NCBI GenBank assembly: GCA_018268135.1
Contig: JAFDXD010000123.1
Location: forward strand, 1 to 59,821
DNA from: Bacteroidota bacterium
GTDB lineage: Bacteria; Bacteroidota; Bacteroidia; Chitinophagales; Chitinophagaceae
Length of the DNA: 59,821 bases
Direction: 5' to 3'
The position numbers and the translations under genes were made by a program. Position 1 is the first letter of the stretch; the number at the start of each line of letters is the position of its first letter. The notes beneath the pieces are model-generated. The model was not told the origin of the DNA. It saw only the letters and a list, made by a program, of their open reading frames with translations, and made no database searches. Of this stretch, positions 33,792-41,933 are shown piece by piece.

Positions 33792-33820
33792 ATCAAAGCC
33801 TTTTTAATTATATTTAATAA

Positions 33821-34699
33821 ATGAGAATAGCCATTTACAGCAGAGGGATAGAAAACCAGCAGTTGCAGGATATTGAATTACTCATTACTGAGTTAGAAAA
33901 GCACCATGTAGAGCCCGTTTTTTTTCAGGATTTTTTTAACCAGTTTTATAGCGCTGTTGATATCAAAAGCAACTACTCTACTTTCAATAGCAGCGCCGAT
34001 ATGGATCAAAGTATTGACTGTATGATTAGCCTTGGCGGCGACGGCACCCTGCTCGATACCGTTACCCTTGTAAAAGATACCGGCATCCCTGTGCTCGGTA
34101 TCAACTATGGCAGGCTGGGTTTTTTAGCCAATATTGGTAAAGAAGAATTGCACAGCGCCATAGAAGCATTGGTCAATCAAAAATATGTTTTAGATAAGCG
34201 TACCCTGCTGCATTTAGATGCTGATGTACCGCTATTTAAAGAAACGCCCTATGCCCTCAACGAGTTTTCGCTGCATAAGAAAGACAGCTCGCCCATGATA
34301 AAAATTCACACCTATCTCAATGGCGAATTTTTAAATACTTATTGGGCAGATGGCATCATAGTAGCCACCCCTACTGGCTCTACGGGCTACTCACTCAGTT
34401 GCAATGGCCCGGTTGTTTTTCCGGATAGCGCCAGTTTTGTTATCACTCCCGTAGCGCCTCACAATCTAAATATCAGGCCCATCATTGTACCAGACAATAC
34501 CATCGTATCATTTGAAGTAGAGGGGCGTACAGATGGTGTGCTCATCACACTCGATAGCCGGCGTGAGCTGGTACCAAAAGAAATTGAACTGGCAGTAAAA
34601 AAAGAAACATTCGACATCAATCTCATCCGCCTTAATGAAAATAATTTTCTGCAAACTCTCCGCAATAAACTTTCCTGGGGTTTAGATAAACGCAATTGA
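33821..34699 (+). CDS. nadK: NAD kinase
   Basis: 292 residues. The diagnostic GGDGT motif is at 72-76 (ISLGGDGTLLDT), followed by GINYGRLGFLANI and the second signature DGIIVATPTGSTGYSLSCNGPVV. The enzyme phosphorylates NAD+ to NADP+. The N-terminus MRIAIYSRGIENQQ is normal. Just downstream is a dispersed repeat rather than a terminator. Confidence 0.98.
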   Translation: MRIAIYSRGIENQQLQDIELLITELEKHHVEPVFFQDFFNQFYSAVDIKSNYSTFNSSADMDQSIDCMISLGGDGTLLDTVTLVKDTGIPVLGINYGRLGFLANIGKEELHSAIEALVNQKYVLDKRTLLHLDADVPLFKETPYALNEFSLHKKDSSPMIKIHTYLNGEFLNTYWADGIIVATPTGSTGYSLSCNGPVVFPDSASFVITPVAPHNLNIRPIIVPDNTIVSFEVEGRTDGVLITLDSRRELVPKEIELAVKKETFDINLIRLNENNFLQTLRNKLSWGLDKRN

Positions 34700-34734
34700 T
34701 TTTTTTTGAAGCCGGGCAATTAAATCTTTATGAA

Positions 34735-34865
34735 GCATTTGGCCTGCTTTTCGTTGCAAGTACGGCACATACCCCTCGCTACAAAGCCTCACCGGGCTTT
34801 CCACTTCAATCAGGGCTAATAATTCCGACATCAGTTTATTAATCAGCATAAGCCTATTTCAGTAA
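34735..34865. repeat. Dispersed intergenic repeat, copy B
   Basis: In the gap between nadK and the histidine kinase gene. It shares CAAGTACGGCACA (34758-34770), CTCACCGGGCTTT (34789-34800) and TTCAATCAGGGCTA (compare TTCCATCGGGGCTA of copy C) with copies A and C. The spacing of the blocks is conserved to within a few bases. Confidence 0.65.
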
Positions 34866-34870
34866 TTTTG
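34863..34870 (+). promoter_or_regulatory. TAnnTTTG -7 box for the two-component operon
   Basis: TAATTTTG lies 27 bp before ATG 34898. The in-frame TTG at 34868 falls inside this box, which argues for the ATG start. Confidence 0.5.
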
Positions 34871-34897
34871 CAAAGCAGTCATTATAAAAAAAATACA

Positions 34898-35875
34898 ATG
34901 CCGCACAAACAAAAAAAAATACAAACCATATTTATCATTTACTGGGTATTGCTGGCTTACATCATTGCAGCATTGGTATGGTGGTTTATTGCATTGAGTT
35001 CTCAAAATGCAGAAATGACGCAGTTAAAGCTGAATGAAATAAAAAAAGACAACCCTACTTACTGGCAGCAATACCAAACCATTCAGGAAGATAAAAAAAG
35101 AAAAACCACACAGTACATTGGCGAAGGAAGTATTTTTTTATTACTCATTATTGCAGGAGCCATTTTTGTATTCAGGGCAGTACGCCGGCAATTAAAATTC
35201 AGCCACGATCAGTATAATTTTATGATGGCCATTACCCACGAGTTAAAAACCCCCATTGCAGTATCTCGCCTTAATTTAGAAACGCTGCTAAAAAGAAAAC
35301 TAGATGAAAGCCAGCATCAGCGGCTCATATACAATACCCTGCAGGAAACCAACCGGCTCAATACCCTTTGCAATAATATCCTGCTTTCATCGCAAATAGA
35401 AGCCGGTGGTTTTGCTATTGCATCTGAACAAATCAATTGGAGCAACCTTATCAATAACTGTGTAAATGATTTTATAGCCCGCTATCCCCAAAGAGCCATA
35501 CAGCAGCAGGTGCAGCCCGATGTATTTGTATTGGGCGATCAATTTTTATTGCAAATTGCTATCAATAACTTAATTGAAAATGCCTTAAAATATTCTCCAA
35601 AAGAAGGAATCATAAAAATTGATTTATTCAAAAAAAATAATACTGCCCTACTCGAAATAAAAGATAATGGCCCGGGTATAGCTGATGATGAAAAGAAAAA
35701 AGTATTTGAAAAATTTTACCGCACCGGCAACGAAGCCACCAAAAGAGCCAAAGGCACAGGGCTTGGATTGTACTTACTAAAAAAAATAATTAAATCGCAT
35801 AAAGGAAATATAACGCTTACCGATAACATGGATGGAGGTTGTATCTTTACTATTACACTTCAATCAGAAGCATAA
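34898..35875 (+). CDS. Two-component sensor histidine kinase (HisKA type)
   Basis: 325 residues. Two membrane helices (about 9-34 and 76-96) bracket a short periplasmic loop of about 40 residues. The H-box ITHELKTPIAV has His114 as phosphorylation site. The ATPase domain has NNLIENALKYSP (N-box), DNGPGIADDEKKKVFEKFYR (G1/F) and GTGLGLYLL (G2). With so small an outer loop it may sense the membrane itself. Its stop is 5 bp before the start of the response regulator, so the pair is one operon. Confidence 0.96.
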   Translation: MPHKQKKIQTIFIIYWVLLAYIIAALVWWFIALSSQNAEMTQLKLNEIKKDNPTYWQQYQTIQEDKKRKTTQYIGEGSIFLLLIIAGAIFVFRAVRRQLKFSHDQYNFMMAITHELKTPIAVSRLNLETLLKRKLDESQHQRLIYNTLQETNRLNTLCNNILLSSQIEAGGFAIASEQINWSNLINNCVNDFIARYPQRAIQQQVQPDVFVLGDQFLLQIAINNLIENALKYSPKEGIIKIDLFKKNNTALLEIKDNGPGIADDEKKKVFEKFYRTGNEATKRAKGTGLGLYLLKKIIKSHKGNITLTDNMDGGCIFTITLQSEA

Positions 35876-35880
35876 ATTAT

Positions 35881-36588
35881 ATGATGGCCGAAAAAAAATA
35901 TTCCATATTAGTAGTAGAAGACGAAGAAAATCTGCAAGAGGCACTAAAACTTAATTTAGAGCTTGAAGGCTACGAAGTTACCAGCAGCTATGATGGTGTA
36001 CAGGCTTTAAAAATAGTACAGCAAGAGCATTTTGATTTGATCATATTAGATGTAATGCTGCCCGAGATGGATGGTATTACTGTATGCGAAACCATCAGGC
36101 TTACCAATACAGAAATACCCATTTTAATTTTAAGTGCACGCAATGCCAGTGCCGACAGGGTATTGGGCCTTAAAAAAGGCGCCGATGATTACCTTACCAA
36201 ACCATTTAATCTCGAAGAGCTATTGCTACGGGTAGAAAAACTTATTATAAAAAGTGAGCAATTAACCAGCAAGCAGCCCCTGCCCAATGTATATGAGTTT
36301 GGCAACAATAAAATTGATTTTAAAAATCTTACCTGCTATACAAAATCTGGTAAAGAAATTACGCTTACCAAAAAAGAAATCATGCTGCTAAAGCTGTTAA
36401 TAGAAAATAAAAATGAAGTGGTAACAAGAGAAAGAATACTACAGGCAGTATGGGGCTACCATGTTTACCCTACCACCCGTACCATCGATAATTTTATCCT
36501 CAATTTCAGAAAATATTTTGAAACCGATAGCCGCAATCCGCAATACTTTCATTCTGTAAGAAGCATTGGTTACAAATTCACCAATTAA
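35881..36588 (+). CDS. OmpR/PhoB-type response regulator
   Basis: 235 residues from ATG 35881. An alternative frame opening upstream at 35839 overlaps the kinase and lacks domain similarity. The receiver has VVEDEENL, Asp57 in LIILDVMLP and Lys in DDYLTKPF. The winged-helix output domain covers about 130-235, with the KEIMLLKLLIENKNEVVTRERILQAVWG block and TIDNFILNFRKYFE recognition helix. It is the partner of the kinase directly upstream. Its TAA shares a TTAA tetranucleotide with the convergent batD stop. Confidence 0.97.
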   Translation: MMAEKKYSILVVEDEENLQEALKLNLELEGYEVTSSYDGVQALKIVQQEHFDLIILDVMLPEMDGITVCETIRLTNTEIPILILSARNASADRVLGLKKGADDYLTKPFNLEELLLRVEKLIIKSEQLTSKQPLPNVYEFGNNKIDFKNLTCYTKSGKEITLTKKEIMLLKLLIENKNEVVTRERILQAVWGYHVYPTTRTIDNFILNFRKYFETDSRNPQYFHSVRSIGYKFTN

Positions 36589-38474
36589 TCATTGTAAGAA
36601 TTCATCAATTGTATCAGCGCATGGCTACGGCTGTACATTTCTTTACGCTTACCCGTTTCTTCAAATGGCGCATATACCTGCCATTCTATTTCCTGCAATA
36701 ATTGTTGCAATTGCAATACAAGGGTATTGTCCATATTTTTTTTATCCATTACCCAGGCAATAGATTTTGAATTTACATCCATGGCATCCATGTTGAATTT
36801 GTGGCCAAGGTAGGCTTTCATTTCTTTATTTAAATGCACAAAAAAATCTTTACAATCGGGCGCATACAGGCAGGCCTCAGCCTGTTGCAATGGATTTTGC
36901 TGGTTTTGTGCAGATGTAGCCAACACTGCTTCCATTGCAGTATCTACAGGTGTTGCATTTGCCGTAGCTTTTAATTCAGCTTCTTTCTTAGTTTCTTTTT
37001 TAGTCCAAAAAAACAGGCTCACAGCAATAATAAAAATCAGTGCTGCAATCATCCATATTCGATGCGAAAATATTTTGTTTAAAAATGAAACATTCTCCTT
37101 TTTTTCGATAGGAATATTTAATGGTGCATGTATGCCAGTGCCTTTAGTAACGGTAATGGGTAAAGGCTCGGTACGCACAGTTTTGTAAGAAATGGTTTTG
37201 GGGTCAAAAAAACTAAACTCAATTGCAGGAATGGTATAGCTGCCGGGCTTTTGCACGGCAAATGAAAATTGAAAAACCTTGTTGCCGCTTACGGGTACAG
37301 TGCTGTTTACAAGGTTATCTGTAAGTTTAGGTTGAAAAGCATCTAACCCGTCGGGCCAGCTAATATCCGGTGCAGTTATTAATTGCAGGTTGCCTGCGCC
37401 GGATAATTTCACCGTTAGCAACCCGGTTTCATCTGTAGAAAAATTATTTTTAGCCAGCGAAGCTTCAATAGAAAAATTGCCCACAGCCCCTTTAAAGCCA
37501 GCCGGTTTACCGGCTTCAGGCAAGGGTTTTACGGTTATCGTTACCGGCTTGCTACTTAAGCTTACAGATTGTGTTACTATATCATTTGGGTCAATACCAA
37601 ATCCATTCATCATATCGCCAATATTGCCCTGCGATGCCGCTTCCGCTTTTACAAATTGTATATGATTATCTACCGTTGCAGATTCTAAAGTAATGGTGCC
37701 ATCCTGCAAAGGATACAGTTGTGCTTTTCTGATAGTGTACACATTATATTCTCTGCCATCCAGTTTTTCACGGGCATATCCATTTACATCAGGTTGCTGC
37801 AAATCAATCACCGAAAAACCATTAAAGGATGGGCTTTTATCCAGTTGGCTCTCACTTTTTAATCTTGAGTATAATTTATAAGTGGCAATAAGAGGCTCGC
37901 CCACATAGCAACTTGTTTTATCTGTTTGCAAGCGTAGCTGCATATTTTTTGCAACTTTTTCGGGTATATTTTCACCTTTGTGTAAAATATAATCGTTAAA
38001 ATCAGGTGAAGAACGGTCTTCTTCAAAAGGGTCCATCAAGCCTGCAAATGGGCTACCAGGCTGGGTTGCACCGGCTGCATTGCCAGAGGTTTTATCATTT
38101 ACAACTAAAGTAAGTGTATTGCTTTGATACACTTTATTGCCAATAGTGGCAGTAGCCGCAGCAATATTTATTTTGCCGGGCTTGCGTGGCTGCAATACAT
38201 AACTCACGGCAATAGATTGATCTACCTTGCCATTTATAGAGCTCATACTGCTCTCCTGATTGGGGCCGCTAATTACTATAAATCCATTAAGAGATGGAGG
38301 TTGTATATTTTTTATATCGCTGCTGTTGTGTACTTCCATCCGCAGCGTGGCATACTGGTCTTTATTAATTTGTGCCGGGGTAATACTTGCCGTAAAGCTT
38401 ACCTGCGCATTTACCATATACATCCACAAGCAACAAAAAACTCCAAGAAAAAATCTTTTTAAAATTACATGCAT
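36585..38474 (-). CDS. batD: BatD-family protein
   Basis: 629 residues. A signal peptide ends at VNAQ (about 24). Immunoglobulin-like beta domains follow: SFTASITPAQINKDQYATLRMEV (the BatD start), LQTDKTSCYVGEPLIATYKLYSRLK and FSTDETGLLTVKLSGAGNLQLI. A membrane helix lies at about 470-490 (IWMIAALIFIIAVSLFFW), and the C-terminal part is cytoplasmic. BatD normally sits in the bat operon with batA, batB and MoxR genes; none is within this window, so it is an isolated copy. Function in aerotolerance was proposed for Bacteroides but is not settled. A minus-strand -7 box lies at 38496-38503. Confidence 0.92.
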   Translation of the reverse strand: MHVILKRFFLGVFCCLWMYMVNAQVSFTASITPAQINKDQYATLRMEVHNSSDIKNIQPPSLNGFIVISGPNQESSMSSINGKVDQSIAVSYVLQPRKPGKINIAAATATIGNKVYQSNTLTLVVNDKTSGNAAGATQPGSPFAGLMDPFEEDRSSPDFNDYILHKGENIPEKVAKNMQLRLQTDKTSCYVGEPLIATYKLYSRLKSESQLDKSPSFNGFSVIDLQQPDVNGYAREKLDGREYNVYTIRKAQLYPLQDGTITLESATVDNHIQFVKAEAASQGNIGDMMNGFGIDPNDIVTQSVSLSSKPVTITVKPLPEAGKPAGFKGAVGNFSIEASLAKNNFSTDETGLLTVKLSGAGNLQLITAPDISWPDGLDAFQPKLTDNLVNSTVPVSGNKVFQFSFAVQKPGSYTIPAIEFSFFDPKTISYKTVRTEPLPITVTKGTGIHAPLNIPIEKKENVSFLNKIFSHRIWMIAALIFIIAVSLFFWTKKETKKEAELKATANATPVDTAMEAVLATSAQNQQNPLQQAEACLYAPDCKDFFVHLNKEMKAYLGHKFNMDAMDVNSKSIAWVMDKKNMDNTLVLQLQQLLQEIEWQVYAPFEETGKRKEMYSRSHALIQLMNSYND

Positions 38475-38495
38475 ATATCACTGTTCAATCAGGCA

Positions 38496-38503
38496 CAAAA
38501 TTA
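38496..38503 (-). promoter_or_regulatory. TAnnTTTG -7 box for batD
   Basis: The minus strand reads TAATTTTG, 21 bp before the batD ATG at 38474. Confidence 0.5.
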
Positions 38504-38562
38504 CTTCATCAAAGCTGTTAGCAGGTTCTAAAATTTTTAAAACCTTTTAAATAATCTGTTAA

Positions 38563-39264
38563 TTATAAATCTCCTAACTGTGGTCTTATAATAATTTCTT
38601 CTACCACCGCCTGAGCAGATAAGCCCGTGGCAGCTACAATCATTGAAGCAATATCATCTGCCTCCATTATGCGGTTTTGAGTGTTATCAAATCCCTGCCA
38701 CGAGTCTGTAAGCACAGCGCCGGGCATTACAGCCGTTACTTTTATGCCATGGGGCATCAACTCATGCCGAAGGTTTTTACTAAATCCATTCAGCGCAAAC
38801 TTGCTGATACTATAGCTTCCGCCGCCGGGATAAGCATTAAGCGATGCTACCGAACAAATATTAAATATATGCCCTTCCTTTTTTTCAATCATGGGTGGCA
38901 ATAATTTTCGGCATAGGTAATAAGCGCTATAAAGGTTTAAGGCAATTGTTTTTTCCAAAGCCCCTTCCGGCTCATCAGTTATACTACCTGCAATGTATTG
39001 GCCTGCATTGTTAATAATAACATCAGGCACTGCCCCGGCCAGGCACCAGTTTGCAAAGGCATACACATTTTCTTTTATAGCAAGGTCGGTTGCAAAATAT
39101 TTTACTTCCGCACCTGCATATTTATTTTTTATTTCTGCAGCAGTTTGTATCAAATCATTTTCATTGCGGGAGCATAAAAACAAATGAGCATTTTGCGAAG
39201 CAAATTTTTCAGCAATTGCTTTTCCTATTCCCCTGCTGGCGCCGGTTATTACAATATTCATCAT
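38563..39264 (-). CDS. Short-chain dehydrogenase/reductase
   Basis: 233 residues. Cofactor loop GASRGIG (8-14), NNAG in DVIINNAGQYIAG, catalytic SVASLNAYPGGGSYSISKFAL with Tyr-x-x-x-Lys. The cofactor is probably NADP(H): an Arg (CSRNE) follows the second strand. It resembles 3-ketoacyl-ACP reductase-like SDRs, but the substrate is not predictable. The start is the double ATG at 39264 or 39261. It is divergent from the yjjG-type gene across a repeat. Confidence 0.95.
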   Translation of the reverse strand: MMNIVITGASRGIGKAIAEKFASQNAHLFLCSRNENDLIQTAAEIKNKYAGAEVKYFATDLAIKENVYAFANWCLAGAVPDVIINNAGQYIAGSITDEPEGALEKTIALNLYSAYYLCRKLLPPMIEKKEGHIFNICSVASLNAYPGGGSYSISKFALNGFSKNLRHELMPHGIKVTAVMPGAVLTDSWQGFDNTQNRIMEADDIASMIVAATGLSAQAVVEEIIIRPQLGDL

Positions 39265-39299
39265 GTAAAAAATATTTTATTGGTAGCTCATCTTTAGAA

Positions 39300-39425
39300 T
39301 ATCTATCAGCATTTGTCCCGCTGTACGCTATACTCCGTTTGCCTTCGGCAATACGGGGTGCCGCTTCCATCGGGGCTATACCATCAGCTTTTGCCACTGT
39401 ATCAACATTTACCATGTTTGGCAGT
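39300..39425. repeat. Dispersed intergenic repeat, copy C
   Basis: Between the SDR and yjjG genes. It shares TATCAGCAT and CCCGCTGTAC (39304-39325) and TTCCATCGGG then CCATCAGC (39365-39388) with copy A, and TCGGGGCTA with copy B. A GC-rich palindromic core at 39336-39360 (CCGTTTGCCTTCGGCAATACGG) can fold as a hairpin. Its reverse strand happens to contain an open frame, which I take to be spurious. Confidence 0.65.
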
Positions 39426-39430
39426 TGCAT

Positions 39431-39438
39431 TATATTTG
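39431..39438 (+). promoter_or_regulatory. TAnnTTTG -7 box for the YjjG-type phosphatase
   Basis: TATATTTG lies 36 bp before ATG 39475, just outside repeat copy C. Confidence 0.5.
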
Positions 39439-39474
39439 TAAAGTTAATTCATCGCATTTTAAAATAATTGTTAC

Positions 39475-40173
39475 ATGCCGGTTTACAAGCATCTTTTCTT
39501 TGATTTAGACCATACCCTTTGGGATTTTGATGCCAATGCCAAAACATCGCTTACAGATGTGTATGCACATTTTGATTTAGACAGTATTGTAGCAGCTCCT
39601 TTTGATGATTTTTATCAAAAATACCTACATCATAATGAAGCCTTATGGACCCGCTACCAGCAAGGCAGCATTACAGCCGAAGAGCTTAAGTGGAGGCGCA
39701 TGTGGCGCACCCTCATGGATTTTCAAATAGCAGATGATACTCTCTCAAAAAATATCAGTACAAAATTTTTAGAAATTTTGCCTACCAAAAAACAAGTGTT
39801 TCCACATACGTTTGAAATATTAAATTATTTAAAAAACAAAAACTACCAGCTTCATTTAATTACAAACGGATTTGAAAAAACACAATGGAGTAAACTAAAA
39901 AACAGTAATCTTGATGGTTATTTTTCGGAAGTAATAACCTCCGAAGGCAGCAATAGTTTAAAACCAAAAAAAGAAATTTTTGAATTTGCCATCCAAAAAG
40001 CCAAAGCAACCATTGCAGAAAGTATCATGCTTGGCGACAACCTGGATGCCGATATTCAAGGCGCCATGAATGTAGGTATGGATACTGTTTTTGTAAATCA
40101 CATCAATGCAGCTACAGAGCTAAAACCTACATTTACCATCACCCACCTGCAACAGCTTGAAACTATTTTTTAA
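39475..40173 (+). CDS. yjjG: HAD hydrolase, YjjG-type pyrimidine nucleotidase
   Basis: 232 residues. HAD motif I FFDLDHTLWDFD (Asp10, Asp12) has the Leu-Trp-Asp-Phe pattern typical of the YjjG group. Motif II LITNG near residue 127, motif III Lys in SLKPKKEIF, motif IV LGDNLDADIQGAMNVGMDTV. YjjG removes phosphate from non-canonical pyrimidine nucleotides (house-cleaning). It ends in a TTAA shared with the stop of the convergent ABC gene. Confidence 0.92.
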   Translation: MPVYKHLFFDLDHTLWDFDANAKTSLTDVYAHFDLDSIVAAPFDDFYQKYLHHNEALWTRYQQGSITAEELKWRRMWRTLMDFQIADDTLSKNISTKFLEILPTKKQVFPHTFEILNYLKNKNYQLHLITNGFEKTQWSKLKNSNLDGYFSEVITSEGSNSLKPKKEIFEFAIQKAKATIAESIMLGDNLDADIQGAMNVGMDTVFVNHINAATELKPTFTITHLQQLETIF

Positions 40174-41933
40174 CTGTCTCTTTTATCATTCAGTAATTTA
40201 TTTACTGCATCTTTAAATGAGCCAGCCCGTATTATTTCCCCGGCATTTACAAAATAAATTTCATCAGCATTTTCAATTGTATTGAGCCGGTGAGCAATAA
40301 TAATTCTTGTAGTGGTATCGGGTAGTTTATTTAAAATATTTTCTAAAAGCTGCTCCGTCATGGTATCAATATTGGCAGTAGCTTCATCCAGTATCAATAC
40401 CTCAGGGTTGCGAAGTACCGCTCTCATAAAAGCAATCAATTGTTTTTGCCCAAGGCTTATGCTTTCGCCGCCGGTACTAACATTGGTTTGCAGGCCGTTT
40501 TCAAATACGGCCAGCAGGCTATCGAGGTTTGCTTTTTTGATAAGCTGCTCCACATCATCATCAGAGTAATCTTTATAAACAGCATTGCCATATAAAATAT
40601 TATCTTTTACTGTGCCGCTAAATAAAAATGGCTCCTGAAGTATAAACCCAATTTTTTGTGTACGCTGCTCTGCAGTATAACTTCTAATATCTTTTCCATC
40701 AAGCAGTACCGTGCCCGATGTAGCATCATACAATCTTGCTATTAAAGAAGCTGTAGTGGTTTTGCCGCCGCCGGTAGGGCCTACAAGGGCATAGGTTTTT
40801 CCTTTGTATAATTTTAAAGATACATTGTGCAATATTTCTTTACTATCGTCATATTTAAAATGCACATCTTTAAATTCAATAAGTGCATCTGAGGCTTCAT
40901 TGGCTTCGGCAACCTGCAGGGTTTCCATATCGGGTTGCAGCTTAAGTATTTTTGTAATTCTATCCCAGCCTGCCATTGCCACCTGAAAACTCGTCCACAA
41001 TGTAGCCAACTGCCTTAGCGGATTATAAAAATTGGTAACATAGGCAATATAACTTACCAGCAAGCCAATACTAAAGCTTCCGGTAGAAATTAAATAAATA
41101 CCATAAGTCAATACAATTAACTGCGCCAGCCCCGAAAACAGGCTGTACACCGGCAGCAACAGGTTATTAGCAAGACCGGCGCCAATGGCTGTTTTATAAT
41201 TTTGCTGATTGTTTTCATTAAATTTTTGCCTGAAATAATCTCTTCGGTTAAACGCTACCGTTACTTTAAAATTGGTAAGGCTCTCCTGAATACCTGCGCT
41301 CATATTGCCCACACTCTGCATATTAATAGCGTTTTTCTTTTTTAGCCAGGGCGAAAATAATTTTGTAAAAATAAGAATACCCAATGCAGGCAATAATGCT
41401 GCCACACCCAGGTTAATATGAATGGCTAACAAAAAAATACCACAGCCTGCCATGCCTACAATTGCGCCAATAAACTGCATCAGCGACTGCGAAAAAAAAG
41501 TATTCAGTTTATCGGTATCATTATTAATCCTCGAAATAAGATCGCCGGTTTTATTAGCATTAAAAAACGCCACCGGAAATGTTTGCAGTTTATTAAAAAT
41601 TGTATTTCGTAATGTAAAGAGCATACGTTGCCCCACGCTGCCCATCAGCAATGTTTGGTAATAGCTGGTAAACAATCCTGCCAAAAACATGGCCAATAAA
41701 ATGCCTGATATTACCAATACCCCGTGATAATCTTTATGCTGCACATATTTATCAATAGCATAGCCAATTAGTAAAGGAGTAAAGAGGTTTATCAATGCAT
41801 TTAGCAAAATTGCAGCAGTAGCTATCAGCAGGTTTTTCTTTTCGTGTGCAATAAGTTGCAGCAGGCTTTTTAAAGAAGAAAAGGTAGATACTTTTTCTGC
41901 ATTGCCCTGTGCAGCATTAAGATTGTAATTCAT
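40170..41933 (-). CDS. ABC exporter half-transporter (subunit with degenerate signature motif)
   Basis: 587 residues: membrane domain about 20-335 with six helices, nucleotide-binding domain about 350-585. Walker A GPTGGGKT (385-392), catalytic Glu517 in LILDEATANID, and switch His548 in IIAHRLN are intact. The signature reads SLGQKQ (from 493) in place of LSGGQ. It overlaps the upstream ABC gene by 17 bp, so the two are co-translated and almost certainly form a heterodimer. By comparison with TM287/288 and BmrCD it should be the partner that carries the intact ATPase Walker B. The substrate is unknown (lipid or drug export are typical). Confidence 0.95.
   Translation of the reverse strand: MNYNLNAAQGNAEKVSTFSSLKSLLQLIAHEKKNLLIATAAILLNALINLFTPLLIGYAIDKYVQHKDYHGVLVISGILLAMFLAGLFTSYYQTLLMGSVGQRMLFTLRNTIFNKLQTFPVAFFNANKTGDLISRINNDTDKLNTFFSQSLMQFIGAIVGMAGCGIFLLAIHINLGVAALLPALGILIFTKLFSPWLKKKNAINMQSVGNMSAGIQESLTNFKVTVAFNRRDYFRQKFNENNQQNYKTAIGAGLANNLLLPVYSLFSGLAQLIVLTYGIYLISTGSFSIGLLVSYIAYVTNFYNPLRQLATLWTSFQVAMAGWDRITKILKLQPDMETLQVAEANEASDALIEFKDVHFKYDDSKEILHNVSLKLYKGKTYALVGPTGGGKTTTASLIARLYDATSGTVLLDGKDIRSYTAEQRTQKIGFILQEPFLFSGTVKDNILYGNAVYKDYSDDDVEQLIKKANLDSLLAVFENGLQTNVSTGGESISLGQKQLIAFMRAVLRNPEVLILDEATANIDTMTEQLLENILNKLPDTTTRIIIAHRLNTIENADEIYFVNAGEIIRAGSFKDAVNKLLNDKRDS

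Noticed and set aside
34868-34897. TTG start for the histidine kinase
   Set aside because: This TTG overlaps the -7 box; ATG 34898 is followed directly by the first membrane helix.
39209-39430. 73-codon minus-strand frame in repeat copy C
   Set aside because: The frame coincides with an intergenic repeat, so it is likely a translated repeat and not a gene.
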